Part shown: positions 35,526 through 44,213 of the stretch, in pieces | How the letters are laid out: each line of letters starts with the position of its first letter | Position numbering within the stretch: the first letter of the stretch is position 1 | Assembly: GCA_017535865.1 (NCBI GenBank) | Contig: JAFXTM010000005.1 | Location: forward strand, 1-64,000 | DNA from: Oscillospiraceae bacterium | GTDB lineage: Bacteria; Bacillota; Clostridia; Oscillospirales; Oscillospiraceae | Direction of reading: 5' to 3' | DNA length: 64,000 nt | The notes under the pieces: model-generated | Told to the model about the DNA's origin: nothing | The model's input: only the letters and a program-made list of their open reading frames with translations | The model's database searches: none | Position numbers and translations under genes: made by a program

Positions 35526-36761
35526 TCACAGAATCCTGCGCGCTTCCAGGTAATACCGCTTGTCCCGCGCATTTCCCATGGAGAATGTTTTCCGCGGCAG
35601 AACGCCGTCTGTCATGATGCTGCGGAAGAAAGCGTTCTTTTTCACCTCCGGCAGGAGAAAACCGATACTGCTTTTTTCATGAGAGAGTTTTCTCAGGCTC
35701 TCCTCTCCATGGATGTAGTCGATCTCTCCGGGGTGATCCTTCAGCCAGACGTCCAGAAAATCCTGCAGAACGCCGACGGCAAGCCCTCCCCGTTCCGGAT
35801 CCAGGCGGAGTGTTCCCGTCTCTCCTGCACTGAACCAGCGCAGTTCGATTCCGCCGTCAGGCGACCCGATCTCGCGCCGCGCGGCTTTCAGCAGGGCGTG
35901 CGCGTCGGTTTTCGTGACAATGCGGTGAATGGGTTCAAAACGCTGCGCGTCGTCGTGCAGGTTTTCAAGCTCCACCATTGCGAAGCGCGCCGGATGCAGA
36001 GCAGCCGCCTCTGATCCGAGAGTCTGCCGCAGCTTTTCATAACAGGCCTTCGCGGTGGCAAGGGAGTGGTTGCCGTCTCCGACGGCATACAGCATTGGAT
36101 TACGGCCCAAGTCGGTGTAACGCAAAGCTGTATCGTGTTCATAAGCCTTGATTCGCGCGCAGGCCGCCTCCGCTTCCGAGCCGTGGATGTGCCAGCCGCG
36201 GACATGCCCGCCGCCCTCCATCAGTTCAAAATCATAGAGCGGTTCCGTGTGTTCCCTTTCCAGCGGGCGGAGGATCACATCTTCCTCGTCGTCGCAGAGC
36301 AACAGCGCGTGCGGGAGTTCAAGGCTCGCCCCTTCCCGGATCTTCACACGGGGCGGGATGCGTTCTACCACCGTGCGTTCGGTCGCACGAACCGCGGCGT
36401 CCGTCTCCGCATTGTAGTCGTAGCGCTCAAGATCCAGCATGCCCACCAGACCGCGGCGAATCGTTCCGTCCGAAAGCGTCCGCTCGACATAGACAAAGCT
36501 GTTTTCCAGACACTGAAAAAGTCCCCGGCGCTCATAGGCGGTCATGCATGCCTGAATGGCGGCGATACGGCTTTCCGGCTCATTCCGGAGCTCCGCCTCC
36601 GGGAAGATAAGATGAAGCGCCGACGGCGCTTCGCCTACTCGCGAGCGAACGCGCTGCCAATATTCCGGTTCGGAACTGAACTGATCGCAGGCGATCACGG
36701 CCCAGGTCTCCAGATCTATTCCCCGCGGAAGCAGGATATTCGCCGGCAGAAAGCAACTCAT
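35526..36761 (-). CDS. DUF1015 family protein
   Basis: 411 residues, the usual length. The N-terminus (LLPRGIDLETWAVIACDQFSSEPEYW) and the YAVGDGNHSLATAK motif (about 225-238) are hallmarks of DUF1015, whose function is not established; the GDGNHS segment resembles a nucleotide- or metal-binding loop. Cytosolic, no signal. Its start overlaps the stop of the HELAHQ membrane protein gene (ATGA). Confidence 0.85.
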   Translation of the reverse strand: MSCFLPANILLPRGIDLETWAVIACDQFSSEPEYWQRVRSRVGEAPSALHLIFPEAELRNEPESRIAAIQACMTAYERRGLFQCLENSFVYVERTLSDGTIRRGLVGMLDLERYDYNAETDAAVRATERTVVERIPPRVKIREGASLELPHALLLCDDEEDVILRPLEREHTEPLYDFELMEGGGHVRGWHIHGSEAEAACARIKAYEHDTALRYTDLGRNPMLYAVGDGNHSLATAKACYEKLRQTLGSEAAALHPARFAMVELENLHDDAQRFEPIHRIVTKTDAHALLKAARREIGSPDGGIELRWFSAGETGTLRLDPERGGLAVGVLQDFLDVWLKDHPGEIDYIHGEESLRKLSHEKSSIGFLLPEVKKNAFFRSIMTDGVLPRKTFSMGNARDKRYYLEARRIL

Positions 36762-37906
36762 ACACTTTCCTCCTGCGCTCGAAGCGCGTCCAGATACTGC
36801 AGCGCGCTTTCATAATAGTAGTTTACCAACAGATCCACGCAGGCCCCGTAACTGCGCAGGCCGAGATCCTGATCGTAGCTGTACAGAAAGTTCTCGTATA
36901 CCGTGTTGGAGATCGTCTGTACCGGAGTTTCAAAGCGCTTCCAATAGCTTCCGTTCACCTCAAGATCGCGCAGCACAGCGTCCGGCAGCGTGGCATATAT
37001 TTCTTCCCAGGCGGTGCGGTCCGCCGTAGCCAGGGCGTTGCCCAGGTAGCTGTAAGCCAACAGGGCTGCGGAATAGATGAAATCAGGATCGTCATTTCGC
37101 AGGCAGGCCAACACCGCGACGAAGTTAGCCTCCTGCTCCTTGGCCACACCGCGCTGGTGAGCCAGTTCATGTGCGACGGTGGCAGCGAAGAGCGAGGGTG
37201 GGAAATCGGTGTTCACGTTCGCTTCCCCCGTGAACGGGAAGAAAAAGCCGGTAAAGTCTATGTAGCTCATCAGGCGGGACAGCTTCACACCCTTGGCGCG
37301 AAGCGGTGCTCCCTGCAGGCATGGGAAGTCCTCCTCCAGTGCCGCATAGAGCTCGGCGGAGCGTTCCAGGACCGCACTTCGATCGGTGATGCATGCGCCG
37401 GTCTCATCGCGCTCCACCTCCCCCGCCGTTTCGTTGAGAAGCGAACTGAAAAAATCCGTCACGGTCCGGAGCTGTTCGGTCGATACCGCCTCCGCCTTCA
37501 ATCCGCTCTGCGTCATAAAGTCGTCCCCGTAGAAGTAGACGCCCCACAGCACACAGAAGCCTGCATAAATCAGCAGGGCAAAGCACAGCAGCGTCATCAG
37601 CAGGCGATAGATCTGCCGAAACAGGCGGCCGCGGCGCAGAACGCTCTCGACGCAGAAAAACAGATAAAACAGGAGGCCGATCACTGCTGCGATGATAAGC
37701 GCTTCTGCGACCGAGAACGGGAAGCGGGCGCTGTATTCACCCAGCTTCTGCAGAGTTGGCCGAACAAAATGGCCGGACAGCCAGCGCATGACCGGATAAT
37801 TGCCGCGCAGTGCGCGCTGCAGCAGAATGACCAGCGCCGCGATCAGGCTCAGTCCGAGCCGGATCGGACAAAGCCGCGATATTCCTTTTTTGTATTTTGT
37901 TTTCAT
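36758..37906 (-). CDS. DUF3810-like membrane protein with zinc-peptidase-like HELAHQ motif
   Basis: 382 residues from ATG 37906; TTG 37921 with a GGGGGAG site upstream is the alternative. Three N-terminal hydrophobic segments (about 15-32, 64-84, 97-118), then an extracytoplasmic domain containing TVAHELAHQRGV (about 243-254) and KEQEANFVA (about 256), which resembles the HExxH..E zinc peptidase arrangement. DUF3810 members are presumed membrane metallopeptidases; activity is not proven. Co-translated with DUF1015. Confidence 0.8.
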   Translation of the reverse strand: MKTKYKKGISRLCPIRLGLSLIAALVILLQRALRGNYPVMRWLSGHFVRPTLQKLGEYSARFPFSVAEALIIAAVIGLLFYLFFCVESVLRRGRLFRQIYRLLMTLLCFALLIYAGFCVLWGVYFYGDDFMTQSGLKAEAVSTEQLRTVTDFFSSLLNETAGEVERDETGACITDRSAVLERSAELYAALEEDFPCLQGAPLRAKGVKLSRLMSYIDFTGFFFPFTGEANVNTDFPPSLFAATVAHELAHQRGVAKEQEANFVAVLACLRNDDPDFIYSAALLAYSYLGNALATADRTAWEEIYATLPDAVLRDLEVNGSYWKRFETPVQTISNTVYENFLYSYDQDLGLRSYGACVDLLVNYYYESALQYLDALRAQEESV

Positions 37907-37956
37907 GGCCGTATTGTACAACCATCTCCCCCGCCTGACAAGTGTGAAAAAATTCC

Positions 37957-37985
37957 TTGCAAAAAGCCGGCGCTTGGGATAGGAT
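37957..37985 (+). promoter_or_regulatory. Promoter of the glutaredoxin-like gene
   Basis: TTGCAA (37957-37962), 17-bp spacer, TAGGAT (37980-37985). Confidence 0.6.
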
Positions 37986-38014
37986 GAGAATATACGAGAG
38001 AAAGGGGGATACCC

Positions 38015-38293
38015 ATGAAAGAACTGACCATGTTTTACTTGGAGGATTGCGGTTACTGTGCCAAAGCGCGGCAGGCGCTGGACGAACTGTTCCGGGAAAA
38101 TCCCGCCTATGCCGGGATTCCCCTGACACGCATTGAGGAGTCGCAGGAGCCTGCGCTTGCAGACAGCTACGATTATTATGCAGTCCCGAGCTTTTTTATC
38201 GGAAAAGACAAGCTCTTTGAGGCGCACATCGGCATGCGATACGAAGATATCAAGGACGCCGTCAAAGCCTGTCTCGACGCCGCTCTTGCGTAA
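38015..38293 (+). CDS. Thioredoxin/glutaredoxin-fold redox protein
   Basis: 92 residues. The N-terminal strand MFYLEDCGYCAKAR (about 6-19) has a CGYC redox pair, and SYDYYAVPSFFIG (about 51-63) supplies the cis-Pro loop. Length and fold match small glutaredoxin-like thioredoxins of clostridia. GAAAGGGGG precedes the ATG. Monocistronic, with its own promoter and terminator. Partner unknown. Confidence 0.88.
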   Translation: MKELTMFYLEDCGYCAKARQALDELFRENPAYAGIPLTRIEESQEPALADSYDYYAVPSFFIGKDKLFEAHIGMRYEDIKDAVKACLDAALA

Positions 38294-38310
38294 GAAGCAC
38301 ATAAACAATT

Positions 38311-38340
38311 CAGAACACCCCGGAGGTCCGGGGTGTTCTG
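38311..38340. terminator. Bidirectional terminator between the redox gene and the LCP gene
   Basis: Perfect 14-bp stem cagaacaccccgga/tccggggtgttctg with a two-base loop, between convergent genes. No long T run on either side. Confidence 0.65.
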
Positions 38341-38343
38341 CTT

Positions 38344-39351
38344 TCAGTTATAAAGAAAATCATGCAGGCGATCTGCCTCGTACTGAAAATCACAATACTG
38401 GTTGTTGTGTTCCGGGATCGTCATCTGTTCGGCCGTAACGCCAAAAAATTTCGTCGCATTCATCAGGATCGAGGTGATCTCGCCTTTGCTCAGGTCGGTG
38501 TGGATCAGCGGGAGGACCTTCTGTGAAAGCTGATCGAGCTCCCGGACGCTCATGTTTTTCACCCGGTTCAGGATCGCCTGGACTGTCGTCCGCTGCCGCG
38601 CGATGCGCTGCCAGTTGGAATCGATGCTGCGCAGACGACAATACCGCAAAGCATTCGCGCCGTCCAGATGATTCAGACCCGTCGGGAGCTTCAGGCGATT
38701 TGCCTCCGCGTTCGTCAGTGTGATATCCACGCCGCCGACCGCGTCGACGACAGCGGAAAAGCTGTCGAAATCCACATGGGCATAGCCTGCGATATCCACC
38801 AGGAAATACTCGCGCAGGAGATTGGTGGTGAGCTCCGCCCCGCCCCAGTGGAAGGAATGGGTCAGAAGATCCTGCCCTACACCCGGAACGTCAAGCATGA
38901 TACCGCGTTCAAAGCTTACTAGTTTGATGCTGCCCGTCTTTTTGTTCAGCGAGCAGAGCATCGTGACGTCCGCGCGACCGGGGTCCGAGGTATGAGGGAT
39001 GCGGTAGTCCGAGCCGATCAGCAGGATATTGATCACGTTCTTCCCCTTATATATCTCCCCCTCCGCTTTGTTGACGGAGACGATCTTCGGGATCTCGCTC
39101 GACGGCGAGTACTCCTGTTGGGACACATCGTCCGTATCCGGCACGGCCTCTTCGAAATAGGATGCCGAATCCGCATCAGGGGTCGGATACACCTCGGTCT
39201 GTCCACGGACAAAGCTCAGACGGTTCAGGACGCTGTTATAGTAGAGACCTGCCGCGGCCAGGGGAAGCAGGATCACAAAGAGCAGCGCAGACAGCGTTAC
39301 GAGAGTGCGGATGAGCCGTCTCCGTCTTCTTCTGTCTCTTTGTTTAGCCAT
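38344..39351 (-). CDS. LytR-CpsA-Psr (LCP) family cell-wall ligase
   Basis: 335 residues. Very basic start (MAKQRDRRRRRR), one helix at about 15-36, then the LCP domain: INILLIGSDYR (about 107-117), TSDPGRADVTMLCSLNK (about 120-136), GGAELTTNLLREYF (about 169-182), VDAVGGVDI and the conserved Arg-rich ALRYCRLRSIDSNWQRIARQ (about 230-250). LCP enzymes attach teichoic-acid-like or polysaccharide chains from undecaprenyl carriers to peptidoglycan. A 12-bp tandem duplication sits just upstream. Confidence 0.93.
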   Translation of the reverse strand: MAKQRDRRRRRRLIRTLVTLSALLFVILLPLAAAGLYYNSVLNRLSFVRGQTEVYPTPDADSASYFEEAVPDTDDVSQQEYSPSSEIPKIVSVNKAEGEIYKGKNVINILLIGSDYRIPHTSDPGRADVTMLCSLNKKTGSIKLVSFERGIMLDVPGVGQDLLTHSFHWGGAELTTNLLREYFLVDIAGYAHVDFDSFSAVVDAVGGVDITLTNAEANRLKLPTGLNHLDGANALRYCRLRSIDSNWQRIARQRTTVQAILNRVKNMSVRELDQLSQKVLPLIHTDLSKGEITSILMNATKFFGVTAEQMTIPEHNNQYCDFQYEADRLHDFLYN

Positions 39352-39369
39352 GGCCGAAAGCCTCTCCTT

Positions 39370-39393
39370 TTATACTTCTTGTTATACTTCTTG
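39370..39393. repeat. Perfect 12-bp tandem duplication in the LCP gene leader
   Basis: Two adjacent copies of ttatacttcttg (plus strand) within the 56-bp gap between the PepF gene and the LCP gene. On the minus strand each copy contains GTATAA, a possible -10 element, just ahead of the AAGGAGAGG ribosome site. Confidence 0.8.
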
Positions 39394-39407
39394 GATCGCC
39401 CGACGGC

Positions 39408-41093
39408 TCACACATGGAGCTCTCTCAGAATATCCTCGACACGCAGAGCCAGATCCCGCAGCGCGCCGGGCTCGAAGGGACTTGGGAAGCCCGCCTCGGC
39501 CAGCAGATCCGTCCAGACCTTTTCACCGCCCTGCTTTGAGAGCCTCAGGTAGCGAGCGAAGGCGTCGGCATAATCCTCCCTGCTGGCAAGCAGAAAATGG
39601 AGCGCCGCTGTTTGGGCAAGGCAGTAGTCGATGTAGTAGAACGGCATTTCGTAGATGTGCATCTGATACTGCCAGCGCGTGCCCTTCTCCAGATAGGGCA
39701 TGCCCTCCACGGAGATGTGAGGGCGGAACTGCTTCTCCAGCTCCAGCCAGGCGGCATCCCGCTCTTCCGGAGTCATATCCGGGTTTTCATACACGATGTG
39801 CTGGAAGGCATCCACGATCGTACCGTAGGGGATAAACGAGAAGGACTCCAGCGCGTGCATGTATTTATACTTTTCCGCGTCCTCGCCGAAGAACTTTTCC
39901 ATATACGGCCAGGCAAAAAACTCCATGCTCATGGAATGAGTTTCAGCTGTCTCCATTCCGCCGCAGCCGAGTTCGAGCGCAAAGCGATTATCCGCAGTCA
40001 GAAACGCGTTCAGCGCATGGCCGGCCTCGTGTGTGACCACGTCCACGTCGCCGGCGGTGCCGTTGAAGTTTGCAAGGATGAAGGGTTGCTTGAACTTTGG
40101 GAAATAAGTGCAGTAGCCGCCGCCCCACTTGTTCTTGCGCGAATCGACGTCAAACGCCTCGTTTTCCAGCATGAGGTCGATAAACGCGCCGGTCTCCTCC
40201 CCCATAGCATGGTACATTTCCTTCGCGGCGGCAAAGATCTCCTCTTTACCGCTTGGCTTCGGGTCTCCGCCGGGGATGATAACGCCGTCGTCGTAGAGTT
40301 TATAGTCCTCGATGCCGAGGCGCCTGGCATTCTCTGTGCGAAGGCGGGAAACCACGGGCGCGATGTCCCGCCGTACATTTTCGCGGAAAACACGCACCCT
40401 CTCCTCGTCGTAGCAGAGCCGGCCCATGCGGTAGTAGCCAAGCTCGACAAAGTTCTTATAACCCATCTTCTTGGCCATGCGGTCGCGCACATGGACCAAG
40501 CGGTCGTAGATACCGTCCAGTTCCGCCTTGTGCGCCTCAAGTCCGCGCCCCAGAACCTCATAGCACTCGCGCCGGGTCTCGCGGTCCTCGTCCTTGGCGT
40601 ATTTCATCAGCATGGCGCGGGGCATCGTCTCGCCTCGGAATGTAAACGCCATCCCGCTCATCAGATCGGAATACTCGCGCACAAGCTTGTTTTCCTCTAC
40701 CATGTCCTCGATAATCTCCTGGGACATGGCCTTGCGCTGAACCTCCATGGACCGGAACAGTACCGGTGAAAGAGCCTTCTCCAGCTCGGCACGGAAAGGC
40801 GAATCAAGCAGAGCGGAGGCGTAGGCCACCCCGTAGTTCTCCGCAGCCGGACCGATCTCATCATAATAGTCGTTCTCCGCGACATAAAACTCGTCAACCG
40901 TGTTGAGCGTATAGCGCATGTTTGCAAGCGCGAAGTTGGTATGGATCTCCTGATCCATTGCGAGATAGTCCTCGCGTGCTTTCAGGATCTCCTCAACGCT
41001 CTGCGCGTCTCGGATGCGCGCGATCACATTCTCCATGACGCGCCGGATCTCCTCCAGCGTTACGCGGCGGTAGGGCAGTTCAGAAACTTTCAT
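39408..41093 (-). CDS. pepF: M3 family oligoendopeptidase (PepF type)
   Basis: 561 residues, typical of the clostridial M3B/PepF group. The zinc motif VTHEAGHALNAF (about 353-364) with a downstream Glu (ELGCGGMETAETHSMSMEFFAWP, about 374-396) is clear. Cytosolic enzyme that cuts short peptides, fitting the peptide importer and M18 aminopeptidase. AAGGAG precedes ATG 41093; it follows the pyruvate-kinase-like gene by 11 bp on the same strand and shares its promoter. Confidence 0.94.
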   Translation of the reverse strand: MKVSELPYRRVTLEEIRRVMENVIARIRDAQSVEEILKAREDYLAMDQEIHTNFALANMRYTLNTVDEFYVAENDYYDEIGPAAENYGVAYASALLDSPFRAELEKALSPVLFRSMEVQRKAMSQEIIEDMVEENKLVREYSDLMSGMAFTFRGETMPRAMLMKYAKDEDRETRRECYEVLGRGLEAHKAELDGIYDRLVHVRDRMAKKMGYKNFVELGYYRMGRLCYDEERVRVFRENVRRDIAPVVSRLRTENARRLGIEDYKLYDDGVIIPGGDPKPSGKEEIFAAAKEMYHAMGEETGAFIDLMLENEAFDVDSRKNKWGGGYCTYFPKFKQPFILANFNGTAGDVDVVTHEAGHALNAFLTADNRFALELGCGGMETAETHSMSMEFFAWPYMEKFFGEDAEKYKYMHALESFSFIPYGTIVDAFQHIVYENPDMTPEERDAAWLELEKQFRPHISVEGMPYLEKGTRWQYQMHIYEMPFYYIDYCLAQTAALHFLLASREDYADAFARYLRLSKQGGEKVWTDLLAEAGFPSPFEPGALRDLALRVEDILRELHV

Positions 41094-41104
41094 GTATATT
41101 CTCC

Positions 41105-42094
41105 TTATCCTTTCCTGCAGTATTGTTCCGCTTCGCGGGCGGTACGGACAAAATAACGCATGACCTCGACGGGATATCTGCCTGCTGCTGTCTCGCCAGT
41201 CACCATGACGGAGGCGGCGCCGTCCAGCACGGCATTGAAGACGTCGCTGACCTCGGCCCGCGTGGGAACGGGACTATGCTCCATGGAAGCCAGCATCTGC
41301 GTGACGACCATAAAAGGCTTGCGGCGGCGTCGGCAGAGGGCGGCGATCTCCTTCTGTACGCGAGGCAGTTCCCAGAGGGGAACGGCGTTGCCGAGATCGC
41401 CCCGGGCGATCACCACCTCGTCGCAGGCAGGGAGAAGCGTCGGGAGCATGTCCAACCCCGCGCGGTTTTCGATCTTGGCAAAAAGGCGAAGCGGGCCGCA
41501 GCCGCTCTCCCGCAGCGCGGCGCGTACGGCTTTCAGGTCCTCCAGGCAGCGGACGAAGGGCTGCATCACGCCTGTCACGCCGAAGTCCCTTGCAGCGCGC
41601 AGATTCTCACGATCGGTATCGGTCAGAGCCGGGAGCCAAAGGTCAAATCCCGGGATCGCGACGCTTTTGCGGCTTTGCAGCACGCCGCCCTGGATCACGC
41701 GGCCGCGCAGGCCGCCGCGCGCTTCAAAGACCTCGACGCGCAGCTTGCCGTCATCCATCCAGAGCTCCATCCCGGGCTCCAGAATATCGGTGATCACCTT
41801 TGGGAGCGGAATACCGCCGCGCTGGTCGAGCAGGATGTTCTTGCCCTCGATCAGATGCACCGGTCCGTCCATCGCACCGACCCGGATCTCGGGTCCCTGC
41901 ATGTCGATCAGCAGCTTCGGCTGAACGCCGACACGCTGCGCTGCGTGGTGCAGCGCCTCCACCATCGGCTCCGCCTCGGCAAGCGTAACATGGGAGAGAT
42001 TCAGCCGAACGCCGGTCATCCCCTGCTCGAACATCTCGGCAAGTGTTTCCTCGTTTCCGCAGGCGGGCCCCAGCGTTCCATATATCTCCAGCAT
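41105..42094 (-). CDS. Short pyruvate-kinase-like protein lacking the C-terminal domain
   Basis: 329 residues; normal pyruvate kinases have about 470-590. Barrel motifs are recognisable: MTGVRLNLSH (about 27-36), a shortened B domain around 75-150, FAKIENRAG (active-site Lys and Glu, about 205-213), IARGDLGNA (about 229-237), TQMLASMEHSPVPTRAEVSDVFNAV (about 264-288). The chain stops right after MVTGETAAGRYPVEVM, so the allosteric C domain is missing. The usual GVE after RGDLG reads GNA. It could be a degenerate paralogue, a minimal kinase, or an enzyme for another enolpyruvate-type substrate. AAGGAG precedes the ATG. Confidence 0.85.
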   Translation of the reverse strand: MLEIYGTLGPACGNEETLAEMFEQGMTGVRLNLSHVTLAEAEPMVEALHHAAQRVGVQPKLLIDMQGPEIRVGAMDGPVHLIEGKNILLDQRGGIPLPKVITDILEPGMELWMDDGKLRVEVFEARGGLRGRVIQGGVLQSRKSVAIPGFDLWLPALTDTDRENLRAARDFGVTGVMQPFVRCLEDLKAVRAALRESGCGPLRLFAKIENRAGLDMLPTLLPACDEVVIARGDLGNAVPLWELPRVQKEIAALCRRRRKPFMVVTQMLASMEHSPVPTRAEVSDVFNAVLDGAASVMVTGETAAGRYPVEVMRYFVRTAREAEQYCRKG

Positions 42095-42138
42095 CTGTCT
42101 CTCTCCTTCCGTCGCAGTTCTTACGGCAACACACTCAC

Positions 42139-42167
42139 ATAATACTTTTTAGTTATGCTTCCGTCAA
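42139..42167 (-). promoter_or_regulatory. Promoter of the pyruvate-kinase-like-pepF operon
   Basis: On the minus strand TTGACG (42167-42162), 17-bp spacer, TATTAT (42144-42139). Confidence 0.75.
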
Positions 42168-42207
42168 TCCTTTTCGTCCGGCCGTATCGGCCGTTTCGAG
42201 GTAAAAA

Positions 42208-42243
42208 CAGCCGGCCCGAAGCAGTGCCTTTTCGGGTCGGCTG
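42208..42243 (-). terminator. Terminator after the TPM-domain gene
   Basis: Stem cagccg.cccgaa/ttcggg.cggctg with one mismatch; on the minus strand it is followed by TTTTT. Confidence 0.8.
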
Positions 42244-42251
42244 CTCTGTTT

Positions 42252-43031
42252 TCAGAACTTTCCGCTGTGGTGAGAGGTCCCGCCGCCTCCCGGGCGTGCG
42301 CCTCCGCTGCCGCTGTCGATCACATGAACGGTCCGCGTGCGGTTGATAAACTGGTCTTCGCGGATGAGCAGACGCGCGCTGCCGGAGACCACATAATCCT
42401 CCGCCGTATCCTTTTCCTTGGCCGTCTTCATCTGGCTTTTGAAGATCCCGCAGACGAGAAAACCCAGCAGGCTGGACGGAGCCAGCGCGATCGCCGCCTT
42501 GGTCGCCAGCGGCATGCGGTAAGCTTCCGGTTCGCCCTGGTCCGCCTTGGCAATCAGATTCTCCGCGCCGCGGAGATAGGCTGAGAAGCCGCCGTACCAG
42601 TCATTCTGACGGAAATAGGGAAGAAAACTCTGCTCCAGGCGATCCAGGCCGTAATCGGTAAAGGCATAAATGGCGAACGGGCCGTAACCCCACAGGTCGT
42701 AGTCCCTCTCGGCCATGCTGAGCAGCAGGATCAGGCCGTCGCGGTTCTCTCCGCAGCCGAGGTCAAAATAATGGTAGAGCTCCTCCGTGCACCGTTCGAC
42801 GCTTTCGTTGTTGTAGGTACGGTAATCCTCCAGCGTCACGACGTACACCGCGCAGCCGTAGCGCTCTGCGATCCTCGCCGCCTCCGCCTCCAGGGTCTGC
42901 GCCTGCTGCTCGGTCAGGAGCTCCGCCGCATCGGTCACATAGGGAAAAGTCTCGCTCTCCGCCGAGGCAAGGACGCTGAAGCTCAGGCAGAGGCTGAGAC
43001 AGATGAGCAGGCAAAGAAACAGTTTTTTCAA
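42252..43031 (-). CDS. TPM-domain (TLP18.3/Psb32/MOLO-1) secreted membrane protein
   Basis: 259 residues if it starts at TTG 43031 (a KKLFLCLLICLSL signal peptide right after GGTGGAGG); GTG 43040 is the alternative. Signal peptide to about 22, then the TPM fold: PYVTDAAELLTEQQAQTLEAEA (about 30-51), GCAVYVVTLEDY, DGLILLLSMAERDY and YFRQNDWYGGFSAYLRGAENLI. One helix at about 175-195 and a Gly-rich C-terminus with GGTSHHSGKF (typical of this family). Often found with zinc-ribbon membrane proteins, as here. Confidence 0.85.
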   Translation of the reverse strand: MKKLFLCLLICLSLCLSFSVLASAESETFPYVTDAAELLTEQQAQTLEAEAARIAERYGCAVYVVTLEDYRTYNNESVERCTEELYHYFDLGCGENRDGLILLLSMAERDYDLWGYGPFAIYAFTDYGLDRLEQSFLPYFRQNDWYGGFSAYLRGAENLIAKADQGEPEAYRMPLATKAAIALAPSSLLGFLVCGIFKSQMKTAKEKDTAEDYVVSGSARLLIREDQFINRTRTVHVIDSGSGGARPGGGGTSHHSGKF

Positions 43032-43044
43032 TTCCTCCACCCCC

Positions 43045-44175
43045 TCAGAAATAGAAATGCAGAAAAGCGCCGATCGCCGCCGCCACAGGCAGCGCAATGC
43101 GCGCGAACCAGCTCCAGTACAGGTCCTTGGCAACAGGCAGATCGCCGATCAGCTTGCCTGTCTGACCGTTCATCGTAAACAGGAAGCTTTTTCCGCGCCA
43201 GCGCGTGGCCAGCATCCAGACCGGCATGAGCGCGTATCGCACATTGCCGCGGTGTACCTGGATGTTCTTGCCAACAGTCGTACAGCTCGCGTAACCCGTG
43301 ACCGTGGATCGGATGATCTCCTCCGCCGTATTGCCGGCCCGGTAGTCGGCCCGGCGCTCGCACTCGTCGGCATCCATGTCGTATTTGTCAGCGAGGAAGC
43401 CCGGCAGATATCCCGCCGAAAAGGGCTTCAGATCGGTATAATCAAAGGGCTCGATCGCATCCATGTGCGCGTCCGGCATCTTCTTCGAGCCGTCCACGGG
43501 GATCCGCATGAACTCGACCGTGCCGACGCGGCGCACGCGGTAATGGTCCGTCTCGGTGATGCGCTCATTGCCATGGCTGTAAGAGCGCACCGTCGTGGCG
43601 CTGAACTGCAGATCGGCGTCGGCCGTCGCGTCGAAGAGCCAGAAAGGCACGTAGACCCCCTTGACTTCTTCGATGTGGTTATCGCTTCGGAAGTTTTTCG
43701 GCAGCAGCTTCTTGCCCTTATAGTACTCCTTCAGCGCGCTCACCGCCGCCTCCTTGTCGAGCTTGAAGGGCAGGATGTAGTCGGGCTTGAGCATGCCCGT
43801 AAACTGTCCCGGCACCACAGTAGGGTTGCCGCAGTAGGGGCAGGAGGTGGCGACCGTGGTCTCCTCGCAGATCAGCTCCGCCCCGCAGGACGGGCAGTTG
43901 TAGCTTTTTAAGTGCGCGGCCTCCTCGCCCCAGTCGGAGCCTGCTGTATTCCAGTCCCAGGCTCCATCCTCCGTGACGTTTGACACAGTCTCGGTCTCGA
44001 CCGCCGCCTCACCAGCCTGCGCCGCCTGATCGATCTTTTCGCCGTACAGTTCCTCGATCTCCTGTACCGTAAAGAGACTTCCGCAATACTCGCACTTGAG
44101 CTTCCCGCTCTCCCCGTCAAAGTGCAGCGGTCCCGTGCAGGCCGGGCACTGGATATTGGTGATCTGCGTGCTCAT
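43045..44175 (-). CDS. Double zinc-ribbon membrane-associated protein (TFIIB-type ribbon)
   Basis: 376 residues from ATG 44175 (GGGGAGAAGGA upstream). Two zinc ribbons near the N-terminus: CPAC...CEYC (about 10-33) and CPSC...CPYC (about 92-116). A long soluble region of beta character follows (about 130-345) and the protein ends in one hydrophobic helix (IALPVAAAIGAFLHFYF). Cytosolic domain with tail anchor. Homologues are usually annotated as TFIIB-type zinc ribbon proteins of unknown function and lie beside TPM genes. Confidence 0.8.
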   Translation of the reverse strand: MSTQITNIQCPACTGPLHFDGESGKLKCEYCGSLFTVQEIEELYGEKIDQAAQAGEAAVETETVSNVTEDGAWDWNTAGSDWGEEAAHLKSYNCPSCGAELICEETTVATSCPYCGNPTVVPGQFTGMLKPDYILPFKLDKEAAVSALKEYYKGKKLLPKNFRSDNHIEEVKGVYVPFWLFDATADADLQFSATTVRSYSHGNERITETDHYRVRRVGTVEFMRIPVDGSKKMPDAHMDAIEPFDYTDLKPFSAGYLPGFLADKYDMDADECERRADYRAGNTAEEIIRSTVTGYASCTTVGKNIQVHRGNVRYALMPVWMLATRWRGKSFLFTMNGQTGKLIGDLPVAKDLYWSWFARIALPVAAAIGAFLHFYF

Positions 44176-44213
44176 GGTCCTTCTCCCCTCTCCGGCGGGC
44201 ACCAGCCCGCTCT

